DNA from: Methanobrevibacter thaueri
Lineage (GTDB): Archaea > Methanobacteriota > Methanobacteria > Methanobacteriales > Methanobacteriaceae
Direction: 5' to 3'
DNA length: 64,000 nucleotides
NCBI RefSeq assembly: GCF_015062915.1
Contig: NZ_SUTJ01000003.1
Location: 97,525 to 161,524, forward strand
The notes beneath the pieces are model-generated. The model was not told the origin of the DNA and searched no databases. It saw only the letters and a program-made list of their open reading frames with translations. Made by a program: the position numbers and the translations under genes. Positions 54,140 to 62,386 of the stretch are shown piece after piece. How positions within the stretch are numbered: position 1 is the first letter of the stretch; every line of letters begins with the position of its first letter.

Positions 54140-55049
54140 TGTTCACCAATTTATTATTTAATCTTCTTAAAATTCCTTTAAATGTATGGGCTTCACGCCC
54201 GGTAATGAATGCACGTGAAATAATATTGTTGAATGTCTTTTTGCCGTTTCTCTTTTTATGCTCAGGAATGTCCAGGGAATCTATCAGGGAATCCATATCC
54301 TTTTGAAGATATTCCTTTTCAAGTGTACTGCTTTCGCTGAGGCCTTCAACTCCGAATTCATGCTTATTCTTAAATAACTCATAGAATATTATTGCGGCTG
54401 CATGGGAAATGTTCATGATCGGATAGGTCGGGTCGGTCGGTATTGACACGCAGATATCGCAATCTCCTATTTCCTTATTTGAAAGTCCATCACCTTCCCT
54501 TCCAAAAAGAATTGCAATCTTGTTTTCAACATTGATTGATTTTCCAAGCTCTTCTGGTTTTATAGGAATTCTTGAGAGGTTATAACTTCCCCCAACAGTT
54601 CCTGTTGAAGCAACCTTGAAATCAATTCTCTGGGACTGGTAAAAGTCATTGAGGGTAGGGTAAATCTTTGCATTTTCCACAATGTATTTTCCATGTGTTG
54701 CCTGATAATATGCCTCGTTTGTCAATTTAGTGGGATTTATCAGAACCAGATTTTTTAATCCGAAGTTTGCCATTGTTCTAGCAAGAAATCCTACGTTTCC
54801 AGCAGTTTCGCATTCGACAAAAACAATATAAATGTTATCTTTGAAGAGATTAACTTCCTCGTCTTCCTTTTCACGAACAAGCTTGACTCTTCCGGTACCT
54901 CTGGCTTGCTTTGTAGAGGTGGCCTTTTTGGTGGATGTTGATTTTTTTTCGGGTTTGCTCTCCTCTTTCTCTTCGGGTGAAGCCATAGTTGTGGTTTCAA
55001 CTATCTTCTCTTCACTTACAGCAGTATCTCCTATTTTAATCAACTCCAA
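54126..55049 (-). CDS. SpoU/TrmJ-family RNA methyltransferase with charged N-terminus
   Basis: The protein has 307 residues from TTG 55049. The SPOUT knot domain starts near residue 72 (IYIVFVECETAGNVGFLART; KNLVLINPTKL; IAILFGREGDGLSNKEIGDC; YPIMNISHAAAIIFYELF), typical of TrmJ/TrmH group 1, which 2'-O-methylates tRNA. The first ~65 residues are low-complexity Lys/Thr/Ser/Glu and not part of the fold. The ribosome site GGAGTTGAT (55037-55047) overlaps the TTG; by spacing it points to the ATA at 55034. It follows tfrB by four bases. Confidence 0.88.
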   Translation of the reverse strand: MELIKIGDTAVSEEKIVETTTMASPEEKEESKPEKKSTSTKKATSTKQARGTGRVKLVREKEDEEVNLFKDNIYIVFVECETAGNVGFLARTMANFGLKNLVLINPTKLTNEAYYQATHGKYIVENAKIYPTLNDFYQSQRIDFKVASTGTVGGSYNLSRIPIKPEELGKSINVENKIAILFGREGDGLSNKEIGDCDICVSIPTDPTYPIMNISHAAAIIFYELFKNKHEFGVEGLSESSTLEKEYLQKDMDSLIDSLDIPEHKKRNGKKTFNNIISRAFITGREAHTFKGILRRLNNKLVNNEKD

Positions 55050-55053
55050 AGTA

Positions 55054-56529
55054 TTATTCGTAAGCTTTATCTAATAATTCAAGAACATGCATTGATTTAA
55101 TGTCTTCCCTTCCGATTGCATTCAAACCGTCCTGAAGGTTCAATTCACAGAACGGACAGATTGTAACCACAGCCTCTGCACCTGTTTTTTCAATCATTTC
55201 AGCCTTTGATTTGGACAAATCAAGAGCTATTTCAGGTTTTCCGGACTTGATTCCTCCACCTGCGCCACAGCATTGGCAAGGATATTGCATTTCCTCAAAT
55301 TCAACTCCAGGAATCATTTCAATAATTTCTCTTGGCTGGTCCTTAATGCCTTGACCTCTGCCCAGGTGACAAGGGTCATGGTAGGTCACCTTCATATTAA
55401 CCTCTTTCAGCTTGGATGTGTCAAGCTTATCAACCAGAAACTCGCTAATGTCCATCACATTAAGTTTGGAGCCGAATTTAGGGTGATTGTTCTTTAATGT
55501 GGATCCGCAACCGGAACAAATTGTAATTACAGTATCATAATCCTTGAAAACTTCCTTGTTCTTGTCAACAAGGTCCTGAACGATATCAACCTGACCGGTT
55601 CTTAAAAGTGGTGAACCGCAGCAGACTTGACCCTCAGGAACATCAATGTCTATTCCATTTTCTTTTAATATTTTAACCAGCTTATGCCCGACTTCAGGGA
55701 ATTTATAGTCAACCATACACCCGGTAAAGAAAGCAACTTTGGAACCGGTTTCATTTTCAGCCTCTTCAATGAATGATGGCTTGTCTGTCTTGATGGACCT
55801 TCCGCTTTCCAGGATGTTTTCCTTGAATACGACATGTTCTGGGAGAGGTCCTGAACCGTTTGCAACGGCAATGGCTCTCATGCGCTCAATGGCATCGCCG
55901 AAGGTGTTGATGTTTTTAGGACAAACTGACAAACACTTTCCGCAACTGGTACATTTGTATAATCCTTCATCCAATGCTTCAACAAGCCTGTCAAAGTTAT
56001 CCCTTGGATCGCTTTCGAATTTGGAGATGTACCTCATCAGGTATGGTCCTCCGAACTCTTCGGTTGCAATATTTACAACCGGACATGTGGAAAGACAGGA
56101 ATAACATTCGATACAACTTCTCACCTTCTTGGTTTCGCTTGAATCTGCTTTGGTAATGCTTTCATCAATGCCTTCGCATTTATGGTCGCATTGGAGGGAC
56201 AATTCCAGGTCTTTTACTTTGGCTTCTATGCTTGACTTGTCAACTATCAAGTCTTTGATTACTGGAAATCTAAGGGGTTCAATGATTGCTCCGTCCTTTA
56301 TCTCTTTCTGGCATGCAAGCGCACCGTTTCCCTTAAAAAGAATTCCACAGGATCCGCATTGCCCTGCCCTGCATGAGCTTCTAAAGCTAATGTCAGCATC
56401 ATATTTTTCATTAATAGCCTGAAGTGCGTCAAGAACTTTCATATGTGGTGTCTTTTCAATTTCATAACACTCTAAATGAGGTTCTGCGTCAGTTTCACTA
56501 TTAAATCTTGAAACATAAACTTTAATCAT
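55054..56529 (-). CDS. tfrB: Thiol:fumarate reductase subunit B / Fe-S reductase
   Basis: The 491-residue protein has a [2Fe-2S] plant-type site (C53, C58, C61, C73; CRAGQCGSCG), two [4Fe-4S] sites (C139/142/145/149 and C193/196/199/203) and two CCG domains near the C-terminus (CTGCMVDYKFPEVG, then GQVCCGSPLLR; YPCQCCGAGGGIKSG) that recall HdrB. TfrB, with TfrA, reduces fumarate using coenzyme M and coenzyme B thiols. The family length is about 490. GGAGGGGAAATA precedes the ATG. tfrA is not in the window. Confidence 0.92.
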   Translation of the reverse strand: MIKVYVSRFNSETDAEPHLECYEIEKTPHMKVLDALQAINEKYDADISFRSSCRAGQCGSCGILFKGNGALACQKEIKDGAIIEPLRFPVIKDLIVDKSSIEAKVKDLELSLQCDHKCEGIDESITKADSSETKKVRSCIECYSCLSTCPVVNIATEEFGGPYLMRYISKFESDPRDNFDRLVEALDEGLYKCTSCGKCLSVCPKNINTFGDAIERMRAIAVANGSGPLPEHVVFKENILESGRSIKTDKPSFIEEAENETGSKVAFFTGCMVDYKFPEVGHKLVKILKENGIDIDVPEGQVCCGSPLLRTGQVDIVQDLVDKNKEVFKDYDTVITICSGCGSTLKNNHPKFGSKLNVMDISEFLVDKLDTSKLKEVNMKVTYHDPCHLGRGQGIKDQPREIIEMIPGVEFEEMQYPCQCCGAGGGIKSGKPEIALDLSKSKAEMIEKTGAEAVVTICPFCELNLQDGLNAIGREDIKSMHVLELLDKAYE

Positions 56530-56635
56530 TATTTCCCCTCCAAAAGTATAAGCTTGTAAAATATTATAATATAATATTTATAGTTTGAAGTATTATATAA
56601 TATATTGTATTAATGATTATTTTGAGGAAAATATA

Positions 56636-58528
56636 ATGAATTTAAAAGAATTAGTCACAGGAGTGTCTGGTGAAAAGCAATTTTTACTAGGTAATGAGGC
56701 GGCTGTTAGAGGTGTGATAGAGGCAGGCGTTTCAATTGCAGCTACATATCCCGGAACTCCTTCATCAGAAATCGGAAATATTTTATCAGTATTGGCTAAA
56801 GACGCCAATATCTATTTTGAATTTTCAACAAATGAAAAAGTGGCCATGGAGGTGGCAGCTACTGCTGCAGCTTCAGGATTAAGGTCATTCACATTCATGA
56901 AACATGTGGGATTGAACGCATCTGCAGATTCCTTCATGACTACCGCTTACTCTGGAGTTAATGGCGGAATGGTTATCTTGTCAGCTGACGACCCATCACT
57001 TTTCTCATCTCAAAATGAACAGGATACACGTAATTATGCAAAATTGGCAAACATGCCTATTTTAGAACCGTCCAACTGTCAGGAAGTAAAGGACATGGTC
57101 AAATATGCATTCGAGTTATCAGAACAGTTTAAAATACCAGTAATAGTAAGAACAACAACCCGTGTATCACACATGAGAGGAATAGTCGAATTTGGAGACG
57201 TGGCAGACAACTCATCAAAAGGAGATGACCACTGGAAGAGAGGCCACTTCAACAAGGATCCGTCCAAATATGTTCCAGTACCTGCATTTGCAGGAGAAAT
57301 GCACGTAAGATTATGGGATAAGATTCACAAGATTCAGGAAATAACCAACAAAACAGAATTCAACCGTGAAATTGAATTGTCCGGTGAAAAGAAATATGGT
57401 ATAATCTCATCAAGCAGTGCATTTAACTATGCTCATGACGTTTGCAAATTCAATGAATTAGACATTAACATTTTAAAACTAGGATTCTCATATCCTTTCC
57501 CAAACGACAAGGTAGCTGAATTCCTCAAGGACTTGGATGAAGTGTTCATCGTAGAGGAAGTCGACCCAATAATCGAAAGGGACACACTTGCTGTTGTGGG
57601 AAGTGAAAAGCTTGACGTTACCGTTCACGGTAAGCTTGACGGCACATTCCCATTATACCATGAGTTCAACTCAGATGTTGTTGCAGACGGATTGAACAAG
57701 GTATTGGGCTTCAAGCAGGATAAAGACGTTAAGTTCTCCGCAAGCCTTGAAAAGCTTCAGGAAGACATTCCTTCACGTGCACCAGTACTGTGTGCAGGAT
57801 GCCCTCACAGGGCAATGTATTACGGTGTAAACCTTGCAATAGAGGAATTGGGCTTGAAACCTTCCGATGTAGTATTCGCATCAGACATTGGATGTTACAC
57901 ATTAGGAATCAATCCACCTTACAATGCAGCTGATTATCTATTGTCAATGGGTTCCAGCGTAGGTGACGGATGCGGATTTTCAGTTTCAACAGACCAGAAG
58001 GTTGTAAGCTACATTGGAGACTCAACATTCTTCCACAGTGGTGTTTCACCATTGATCAATGCTGTTCACAACAAGCACAACTTCGTACTGACAGTTCTTG
58101 ACAACAGGATTACCGCAATGACCGGTGGTCAGCCTAACCCTGGAATTCCAGTGGATGGAATGGGTGACGAGGCACCTGAAGTGTCCATTCGTAAATTGGC
58201 TCTTGCCTGCGGATGTGATTATGTGCGTGTAATTAATCCATTCAACCTTGATCAGGTTGTCAAGACCTATAAGGAAGCTTTGCAGAGGGATGATACAGCA
58301 GTAATTATTTCAAAAGCTCCATGTACATTAATCAAAGGATTGGAGAAAAAACCTCCAGTTAAATTTATTGAAGGAAACTGTAATAACTGTGATAAGTGTG
58401 TAAGCGAATTGGCATGTCCTGCGATTTCAAAAATCAATGGAAAAATCACAGTTGACACAGCGCAATGTGACGGATGCAGCGTATGTATTCAGGTATGTAA
58501 ATATGGCGCATTAGAGGCAGGTAGGTGA
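56636..58528 (+). CDS. iorA: Indolepyruvate ferredoxin oxidoreductase subunit alpha
   Basis: The protein has 630 residues from ATG 56636 (GAGGAAAATATA upstream; the open frame reaches to 56585 without a ribosome site). It contains the thiamine-diphosphate-dependent halves of a 2-oxoacid oxidoreductase: VSIAATYPGTPSSEIGNILS, the TPP-binding GDSTFFHSGVSPLINAV and TVLDNRITAMTGGQPNPG. Two C-terminal clusters are CNNCDKCVSELACP and CDGCSVCIQVC. It converts aryl-pyruvates to aryl-acetyl-CoA plus reduced ferredoxin, reversibly. iorB follows after four bases. Confidence 0.95.
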   Translation: MNLKELVTGVSGEKQFLLGNEAAVRGVIEAGVSIAATYPGTPSSEIGNILSVLAKDANIYFEFSTNEKVAMEVAATAAASGLRSFTFMKHVGLNASADSFMTTAYSGVNGGMVILSADDPSLFSSQNEQDTRNYAKLANMPILEPSNCQEVKDMVKYAFELSEQFKIPVIVRTTTRVSHMRGIVEFGDVADNSSKGDDHWKRGHFNKDPSKYVPVPAFAGEMHVRLWDKIHKIQEITNKTEFNREIELSGEKKYGIISSSSAFNYAHDVCKFNELDINILKLGFSYPFPNDKVAEFLKDLDEVFIVEEVDPIIERDTLAVVGSEKLDVTVHGKLDGTFPLYHEFNSDVVADGLNKVLGFKQDKDVKFSASLEKLQEDIPSRAPVLCAGCPHRAMYYGVNLAIEELGLKPSDVVFASDIGCYTLGINPPYNAADYLLSMGSSVGDGCGFSVSTDQKVVSYIGDSTFFHSGVSPLINAVHNKHNFVLTVLDNRITAMTGGQPNPGIPVDGMGDEAPEVSIRKLALACGCDYVRVINPFNLDQVVKTYKEALQRDDTAVIISKAPCTLIKGLEKKPPVKFIEGNCNNCDKCVSELACPAISKINGKITVDTAQCDGCSVCIQVCKYGALEAGR

Positions 58529-58532
58529 AAAA

Positions 58533-59117
58533 ATGGATAATCATTATAGTATTTATATTTGTGGTGTTGGAGGCCAAGGAATCATCAAAACCTCCACAAT
58601 CATCGGAGAAGCTGCAATGAATCAGGGCTTGGATGTAGTGATGAGTGAAATTCACGGAATGTCTCAAAGAGGAGGATCAGTTTCCACAGAATTGAAGATT
58701 GGAGGATACAATTCATCAATCATTCCAAAACAGGGTGCAGACATGCTGCTTTCCTTTGAACCGATTGAAACAATAAGAGGATTGGATAAGGTAAACTCTG
58801 AAACCAAAATCGTTTACAATACACATCCGATTATTCCTTCATCAACAAACAAGGCTTATCCAAGTGTTGACAGCATTACAAAAACATTGAAGGAGAATTT
58901 CAAGCATGTTCTTCCGATTGATGGAACACAATTGGCCATTGATGCCGGAAGCGTTCTTGCTTTGAACATGGTTCTTCTTGGTGCGGTCACAGCTGATGAC
59001 AAGTTCCCTCTCACAAAGGAATCAGTCATTGAAGCGATGAAAAACAATTTAAAACCTAAGTTCCATGACATGAATTTAAAGGCAATTGAAAGTGGATACA
59101 AATCTATCAGAGGTTAA
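58533..59117 (+). CDS. iorB: Indolepyruvate ferredoxin oxidoreductase subunit beta
   Basis: The 194-residue gamma-type domain of the oxidoreductase has IYICGVGGQGIIKTSTIIGE and MSEIHGMSQRGGSVSTELKI. It pairs with IorA. GTAGGTGAAAAA precedes the ATG. A small unknown gene follows after 56 bases. Confidence 0.94.
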   Translation: MDNHYSIYICGVGGQGIIKTSTIIGEAAMNQGLDVVMSEIHGMSQRGGSVSTELKIGGYNSSIIPKQGADMLLSFEPIETIRGLDKVNSETKIVYNTHPIIPSSTNKAYPSVDSITKTLKENFKHVLPIDGTQLAIDAGSVLALNMVLLGAVTADDKFPLTKESVIEAMKNNLKPKFHDMNLKAIESGYKSIRG

Positions 59118-59173
59118 ATATATTTAAATAATATTTAAACTAAAAATATAATTAATAATTGAGTTGTGGTATT

Positions 59174-59452
59174 ATGGCGTACAGAATTGACAATGCTATT
59201 GTAAAAAAAGATAGGAATGGTAGAGTAACATTAATTGATCCGGAAAACGTTTTCAAGGATGAAGATGCATTTATTGCTGTTAAAAGTGACGATTTGATTA
59301 CCCTTCAACTTTTAATTAATGGTATCCTTAAAAATGATTTCAAAAGCTGGAGAGAATTAGGTGTCATTCCGGAAAATGAACCACTAAAAAGCCTTTTCGT
59401 ACGTTTAGGTTATTCAAGAGAAGATATAGCTAAATTATTAAAAGAATTCTAG
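59174..59452 (+). CDS. Small conserved hypothetical protein
   Basis: The 92-residue protein starts at ATG 59174, after GTGGTATT. It is alpha/beta, without cysteines or membrane segments (AYRIDNAIVKKDRNGRVTLI at the start, LGYSREDIAKLLKEF at the end). I do not recognise a family. It sits between iorAB and the convergent ACT-domain gene; a T-run follows. Confidence 0.65.
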   Translation: MAYRIDNAIVKKDRNGRVTLIDPENVFKDEDAFIAVKSDDLITLQLLINGILKNDFKSWRELGVIPENEPLKSLFVRLGYSREDIAKLLKEF

Positions 59453-59528
59453 CTATTTCAATTCTTTTTTCTTATTTTTTTAAATATTTTTCAAAAAAAA
59501 AGTAGTTTAGAAAAGATGTTACTCTTTT

Positions 59529-59960
59529 CTATAAGTTTTTAATATCGTTTTCATTTAAGATTTTAGCATTGCTGCCTTCAAGTGCTGCGATAGCTTTTTC
59601 CATGTTTTCCAATCTCATTGCCACAATAGCCTCATCGCTGTTGCTACTTACAAATGCGTATAAGTATTCAAGGTTGATGTCTTGTTCATCAAAGATTGAT
59701 AATGTGGAATTCAATCCGTTAGGTTCATCAGGAACTGCTAAAACGATTACTTCATTTTCCTTTACAATGAAATTATCTTTTTCAAGTGCTTCAATTGCTT
59801 TTTCATTGTCAGAAACGATTAATCTTAAAATTCCATATTTTGTTGTGTCTGCAATTGATAAAGCACGGATGTTAATGCCTGCTTTTGCTAATGCATCAAT
59901 TGCCTTTTTAATTCTTCCTTCCTTGTTTTCTACAAAAATTGAAATTTGTTTCACGGTCAT
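59529..59960 (-). CDS. ACT-domain protein
   Basis: The 143-residue protein has two tandem ACT domains (ISIFVENKEGRIKKAIDALA; EVIVLAVPDEPNGLNSTLSI), which usually bind amino acids. It is twelve bases downstream of the phenylacetate-CoA ligase gene on the same strand, an arrangement common in archaea; it may sense aromatic amino acids or arylacetates for that pathway. AAAGGTGATAAA precedes the ATG. Confidence 0.9.
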   Translation of the reverse strand: MTVKQISIFVENKEGRIKKAIDALAKAGINIRALSIADTTKYGILRLIVSDNEKAIEALEKDNFIVKENEVIVLAVPDEPNGLNSTLSIFDEQDINLEYLYAFVSSNSDEAIVAMRLENMEKAIAALEGSNAKILNENDIKNL

Positions 59961-59972
59961 TTTATCACCTTT

Positions 59973-61271
59973 TTATAAGTTCCTTTCATCGATTACACGA
60001 ACAGCTTTACCTTCACTTCTTGGGAGTGATTCAGGTTCACAGATTGTTACATCAACTCTGATTCCGACTTCGGATCTGATTGATGCTTGGATTTGTTTTT
60101 CAACTCTTTCCATTTCCTTCATTTCATCTGAGAACAATTCTTTGGATGCTTCTACCTTAACTTCCACTTCATCTAAAATGTCCGGTCTGGTTACATGAAT
60201 CATGTAGTTAGGGCTTGCGCCTGTGACTTTGAGCAATGCCTTTTCAATTTGGGATGGGAAAACCATAACTCCCTTGATTTTAAGCATGTCATCGCTTCTA
60301 CCTGTGATTCTTGTCATTCTTACTGTGGTTCTTCCACATTCACATTTTTCACCGATTAGTGAGGTCAGGTCTTTGGTTCTGAATCTTAAGATAGGCATTC
60401 CGGTTTTGGTTAATGATGTTAATACAAGTTCTCCTTTTTCACCGTAATCTAAGGTTTCGCCGGTTTCAGGGTTTATGATTTCTGGGTAGAAATGATCGTC
60501 TTGAATGTGCATTCCGTTTTGCTCGTTACATTCTTGTGCAACACCAGGACCCATTACTTCGGTTAATCCGTAAATGTTGTGGGTTTTTATGCCTAATGAT
60601 GCTTCGATTCTTTTTCTCATTTCATCAGTCCACATTTCAGCTCCGTGAATTCCAGCTTTTAGGTTAATGTCTTCAAGTGGAATTCCAGCCTTTTCCCTGG
60701 ACTCTCCGAGATACATTGCATAGGAAGGGGTACATGTTAACACTTCACTTTGGAAATCAACCATTGTGTCAAGTTGCCTTTGGGTGTTTCCGGCTGAAAT
60801 AGGGATTGTAATTGCACCCATCTTGTTTCCACCGTGGTGTATACCGAATCCGCCTGTGAACAATCCGTATCCATATGCGTTTTGAATGATGTAGTCTTCT
60901 TCAACATCAGCCATTTTAAGTCCACGTGCAATACATTCTCCCCAAATGTCCAAGTCGTTTTGGGTGTATGCGGTAACTGTTGGTTTTCCGGTTGTTCCAG
61001 AGGATGCGTGCACTTCTACGATTTCTTCACGAGGAACTGCAAGTAATCCTAATGGATATGCTTCTCTTAGGTCACTTTTTGTTGTGAATGGAATTTTCTC
61101 GATGTCTTTTAATGTTTTGATGTCTTCTGGTTTTAAACCAGCTTCGTCGAATCTTTTCTTGTAAAATTCAACATTTTCATATGCTAATTTCACAGTTTCT
61201 TGTAGTCTTTTAAGTTGAAGTTCTTCTTTCTCTTCTTTGTTCATACATTCTGCTTTCTCATTCCAAAACAT
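59973..61271 (-). CDS. paaK: Phenylacetate--CoA ligase
   Basis: The 432-residue AMP-forming ligase activates phenylacetate-like acids to CoA thioesters. The ATP loop is [20 protein letters not shown] (about residues 88-107), with later [15 protein letters not shown] and [20 protein letters not shown]. The N-terminus [20 protein letters not shown] matches the family, which supports the ATG at 61271. With IorAB it can rebuild aryl-pyruvates, and hence aromatic amino acids, from aryl acids; the reverse is also possible. Confidence 0.94.
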   Translation of the reverse strand: MFWNEKAECMNKEEKEELQLKRLQETVKLAYENVEFYKKRFDEAGLKPEDIKTLKDIEKIPFTTKSDLREAYPLGLLAVPREEIVEVHASSGTTGKPTVTAYTQNDLDIWGECIARGLKMADVEEDYIIQNAYGYGLFTGGFGIHHGGNKMGAITIPISAGNTQRQLDTMVDFQSEVLTCTPSYAMYLGESREKAGIPLEDINLKAGIHGAEMWTDEMRKRIEASLGIKTHNIYGLTEVMGPGVAQECNEQNGMHIQDDHFYPEIINPETGETLDYGEKGELVLTSLTKTGMPILRFRTKDLTSLIGEKCECGRTTVRMTRITGRSDDMLKIKGVMVFPSQIEKALLKVTGASPNYMIHVTRPDILDEVEVKVEASKELFSDEMKEMERVEKQIQASIRSEVGIRVDVTICEPESLPRSEGKAVRVIDERNL

Positions 61272-61296
61272 AGTATCCCTATATATAAAAATTTTT

Positions 61297-61392
61297 TTAA
61301 CGTGTTTATCTTTTGTAGTTAATTTATTTAAAACTTTGTCATACTGTTTAATTTTTCACTTCACGTTAACATAAATATTGAGTTAAGCACGT
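61297..61392. promoter_or_regulatory. Cluster of TTAACGTG/CACGTTAA words upstream of paaK
   Basis: TTAACGTG (61297-61304), its exact reverse complement CACGTTAA (61362-61369) and the variant TTAAGCACGT (61383-61392) occur within 96 bases between paaK and the divergent TPR gene. They may be binding sites for a dimeric regulator; support is limited to this one region. Confidence 0.3.
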
Positions 61393-61479
61393 AAAATAAC
61401 AAACTGTAATCAATAATTACTTATTGCTTGATAAAACTATTTAAATGGCTTTCAATAGTAGTTTTACTTGGTGATAATC

Positions 61480-62277
61480 GTGAATGATGAAATTATCAAA
61501 GGTAAACAAGAGTTTAATAATGGCAATTATGAGAAAGCGTTAGGTCACTTTGAAAATGTTGGTGAGGATGATGAATTTTATGGGTACGCTCAATTGTTCT
61601 GCGCAAATTGCCTAATGGAGCTTAAAAGATATGATGATGCCCTTAAAATAGTTAACGTTTTGATTTTGCAAAATCCATATAATAAGCTGGCCTGGTTTAA
61701 TAAGGTACTGTGCTATATCTTCTCCGATGATGAACAGAATGCGCTAAACATTATGGATGATGTCATCAGTGTCGTGGACATGGGTGACAAGTATGATCTT
61801 GTCTTTCTCGCCAAGCTATACAAACTACTGCATTGCTATGATGATGCATTGAGGTACTGCAACATGGCCTTGGAGATTGATGGGGAGTTTAGGGAGGCAT
61901 TGTATGAAAAATCATTTATAGCAATGAGAAATGATGACTCAAAGGCTTTGGATGAGATTTCAGAGAAGTTTTTGGGTCTTTCAGACAGTGACCTGTTCAG
62001 TCTGATGCCTGCATTCCTGCTTAAGCTGTTTTCAAAGGATTATGCGGCCTGTGTGGACTTGATAGAAAAAAGCGATTTGAATGAGTTCGATGAGGAGCAT
62101 GTTGGAATGCTTAAGGGCATTGTCTACAATCAAATCTGTAGGGAGCACAGTGTGGCCCTTTTGGTGGTTAATGAGGAAAACTTATCAATTGATGATGCGC
62201 TCGGAGCATTGATTGACTTTGTTGAGACCGGAAAGACTGACGGGGAAATTGCGGGGGTTCAGTATTTCATATTATAA
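61480..62277 (+). CDS. TPR repeat protein
   Basis: The protein has 265 residues from GTG 61480, six bases after GGTG of the ribosome site; the TTG at 61468 precedes that site. Four or more TPR helix pairs cover residues ~5-180 (GKQEFNNGNYEKALGHFENV; NCLMELKRYDDALKIVNVLI; LLHCYDDALRYCNMALEIDG). The last ~80 residues are acidic and helical. The binding partner is unknown. Confidence 0.8.
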   Translation: MNDEIIKGKQEFNNGNYEKALGHFENVGEDDEFYGYAQLFCANCLMELKRYDDALKIVNVLILQNPYNKLAWFNKVLCYIFSDDEQNALNIMDDVISVVDMGDKYDLVFLAKLYKLLHCYDDALRYCNMALEIDGEFREALYEKSFIAMRNDDSKALDEISEKFLGLSDSDLFSLMPAFLLKLFSKDYAACVDLIEKSDLNEFDEEHVGMLKGIVYNQICREHSVALLVVNEENLSIDDALGALIDFVETGKTDGEIAGVQYFIL

Positions 62278-62320
62278 TGTACAAAAAAGTACATCGATGT
62301 ATTATAGTAATCTTTATATA
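62278..62320 (+). promoter_or_regulatory. Symporter promoter with two overlapping palindromes
   Basis: TGTAC-AAAAAA-GTACA (62278-62293) overlaps the perfect 12-base palindrome TACATCGATGTA (62290-62301). A TATA box CTTTATATAAC follows at 62312-62322, about 65 bases before the symporter ATG (62387). Placement just upstream of the TATA box suits an activator or a repressor site. Confidence 0.5.
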
Positions 62321-62386
62321 ACTTTTTCATTAAAATAATTATTGTAATATTAAAGTAATTTAATATTTTTTTAGAGGTAATTATTT

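Noticed and set aside
55739-56104. 121-codon plus-strand frame within tfrB
   Set aside because: It is antisense to a gene with complete Fe-S motifs.
61276-61292. TATA box (TTTATATATAG) directly before paaK
   Set aside because: It lies only about a dozen bases before the ATG, so transcription would start inside the gene; the conserved N-terminus supports the ATG at 61271, so the true promoter is probably farther upstream.
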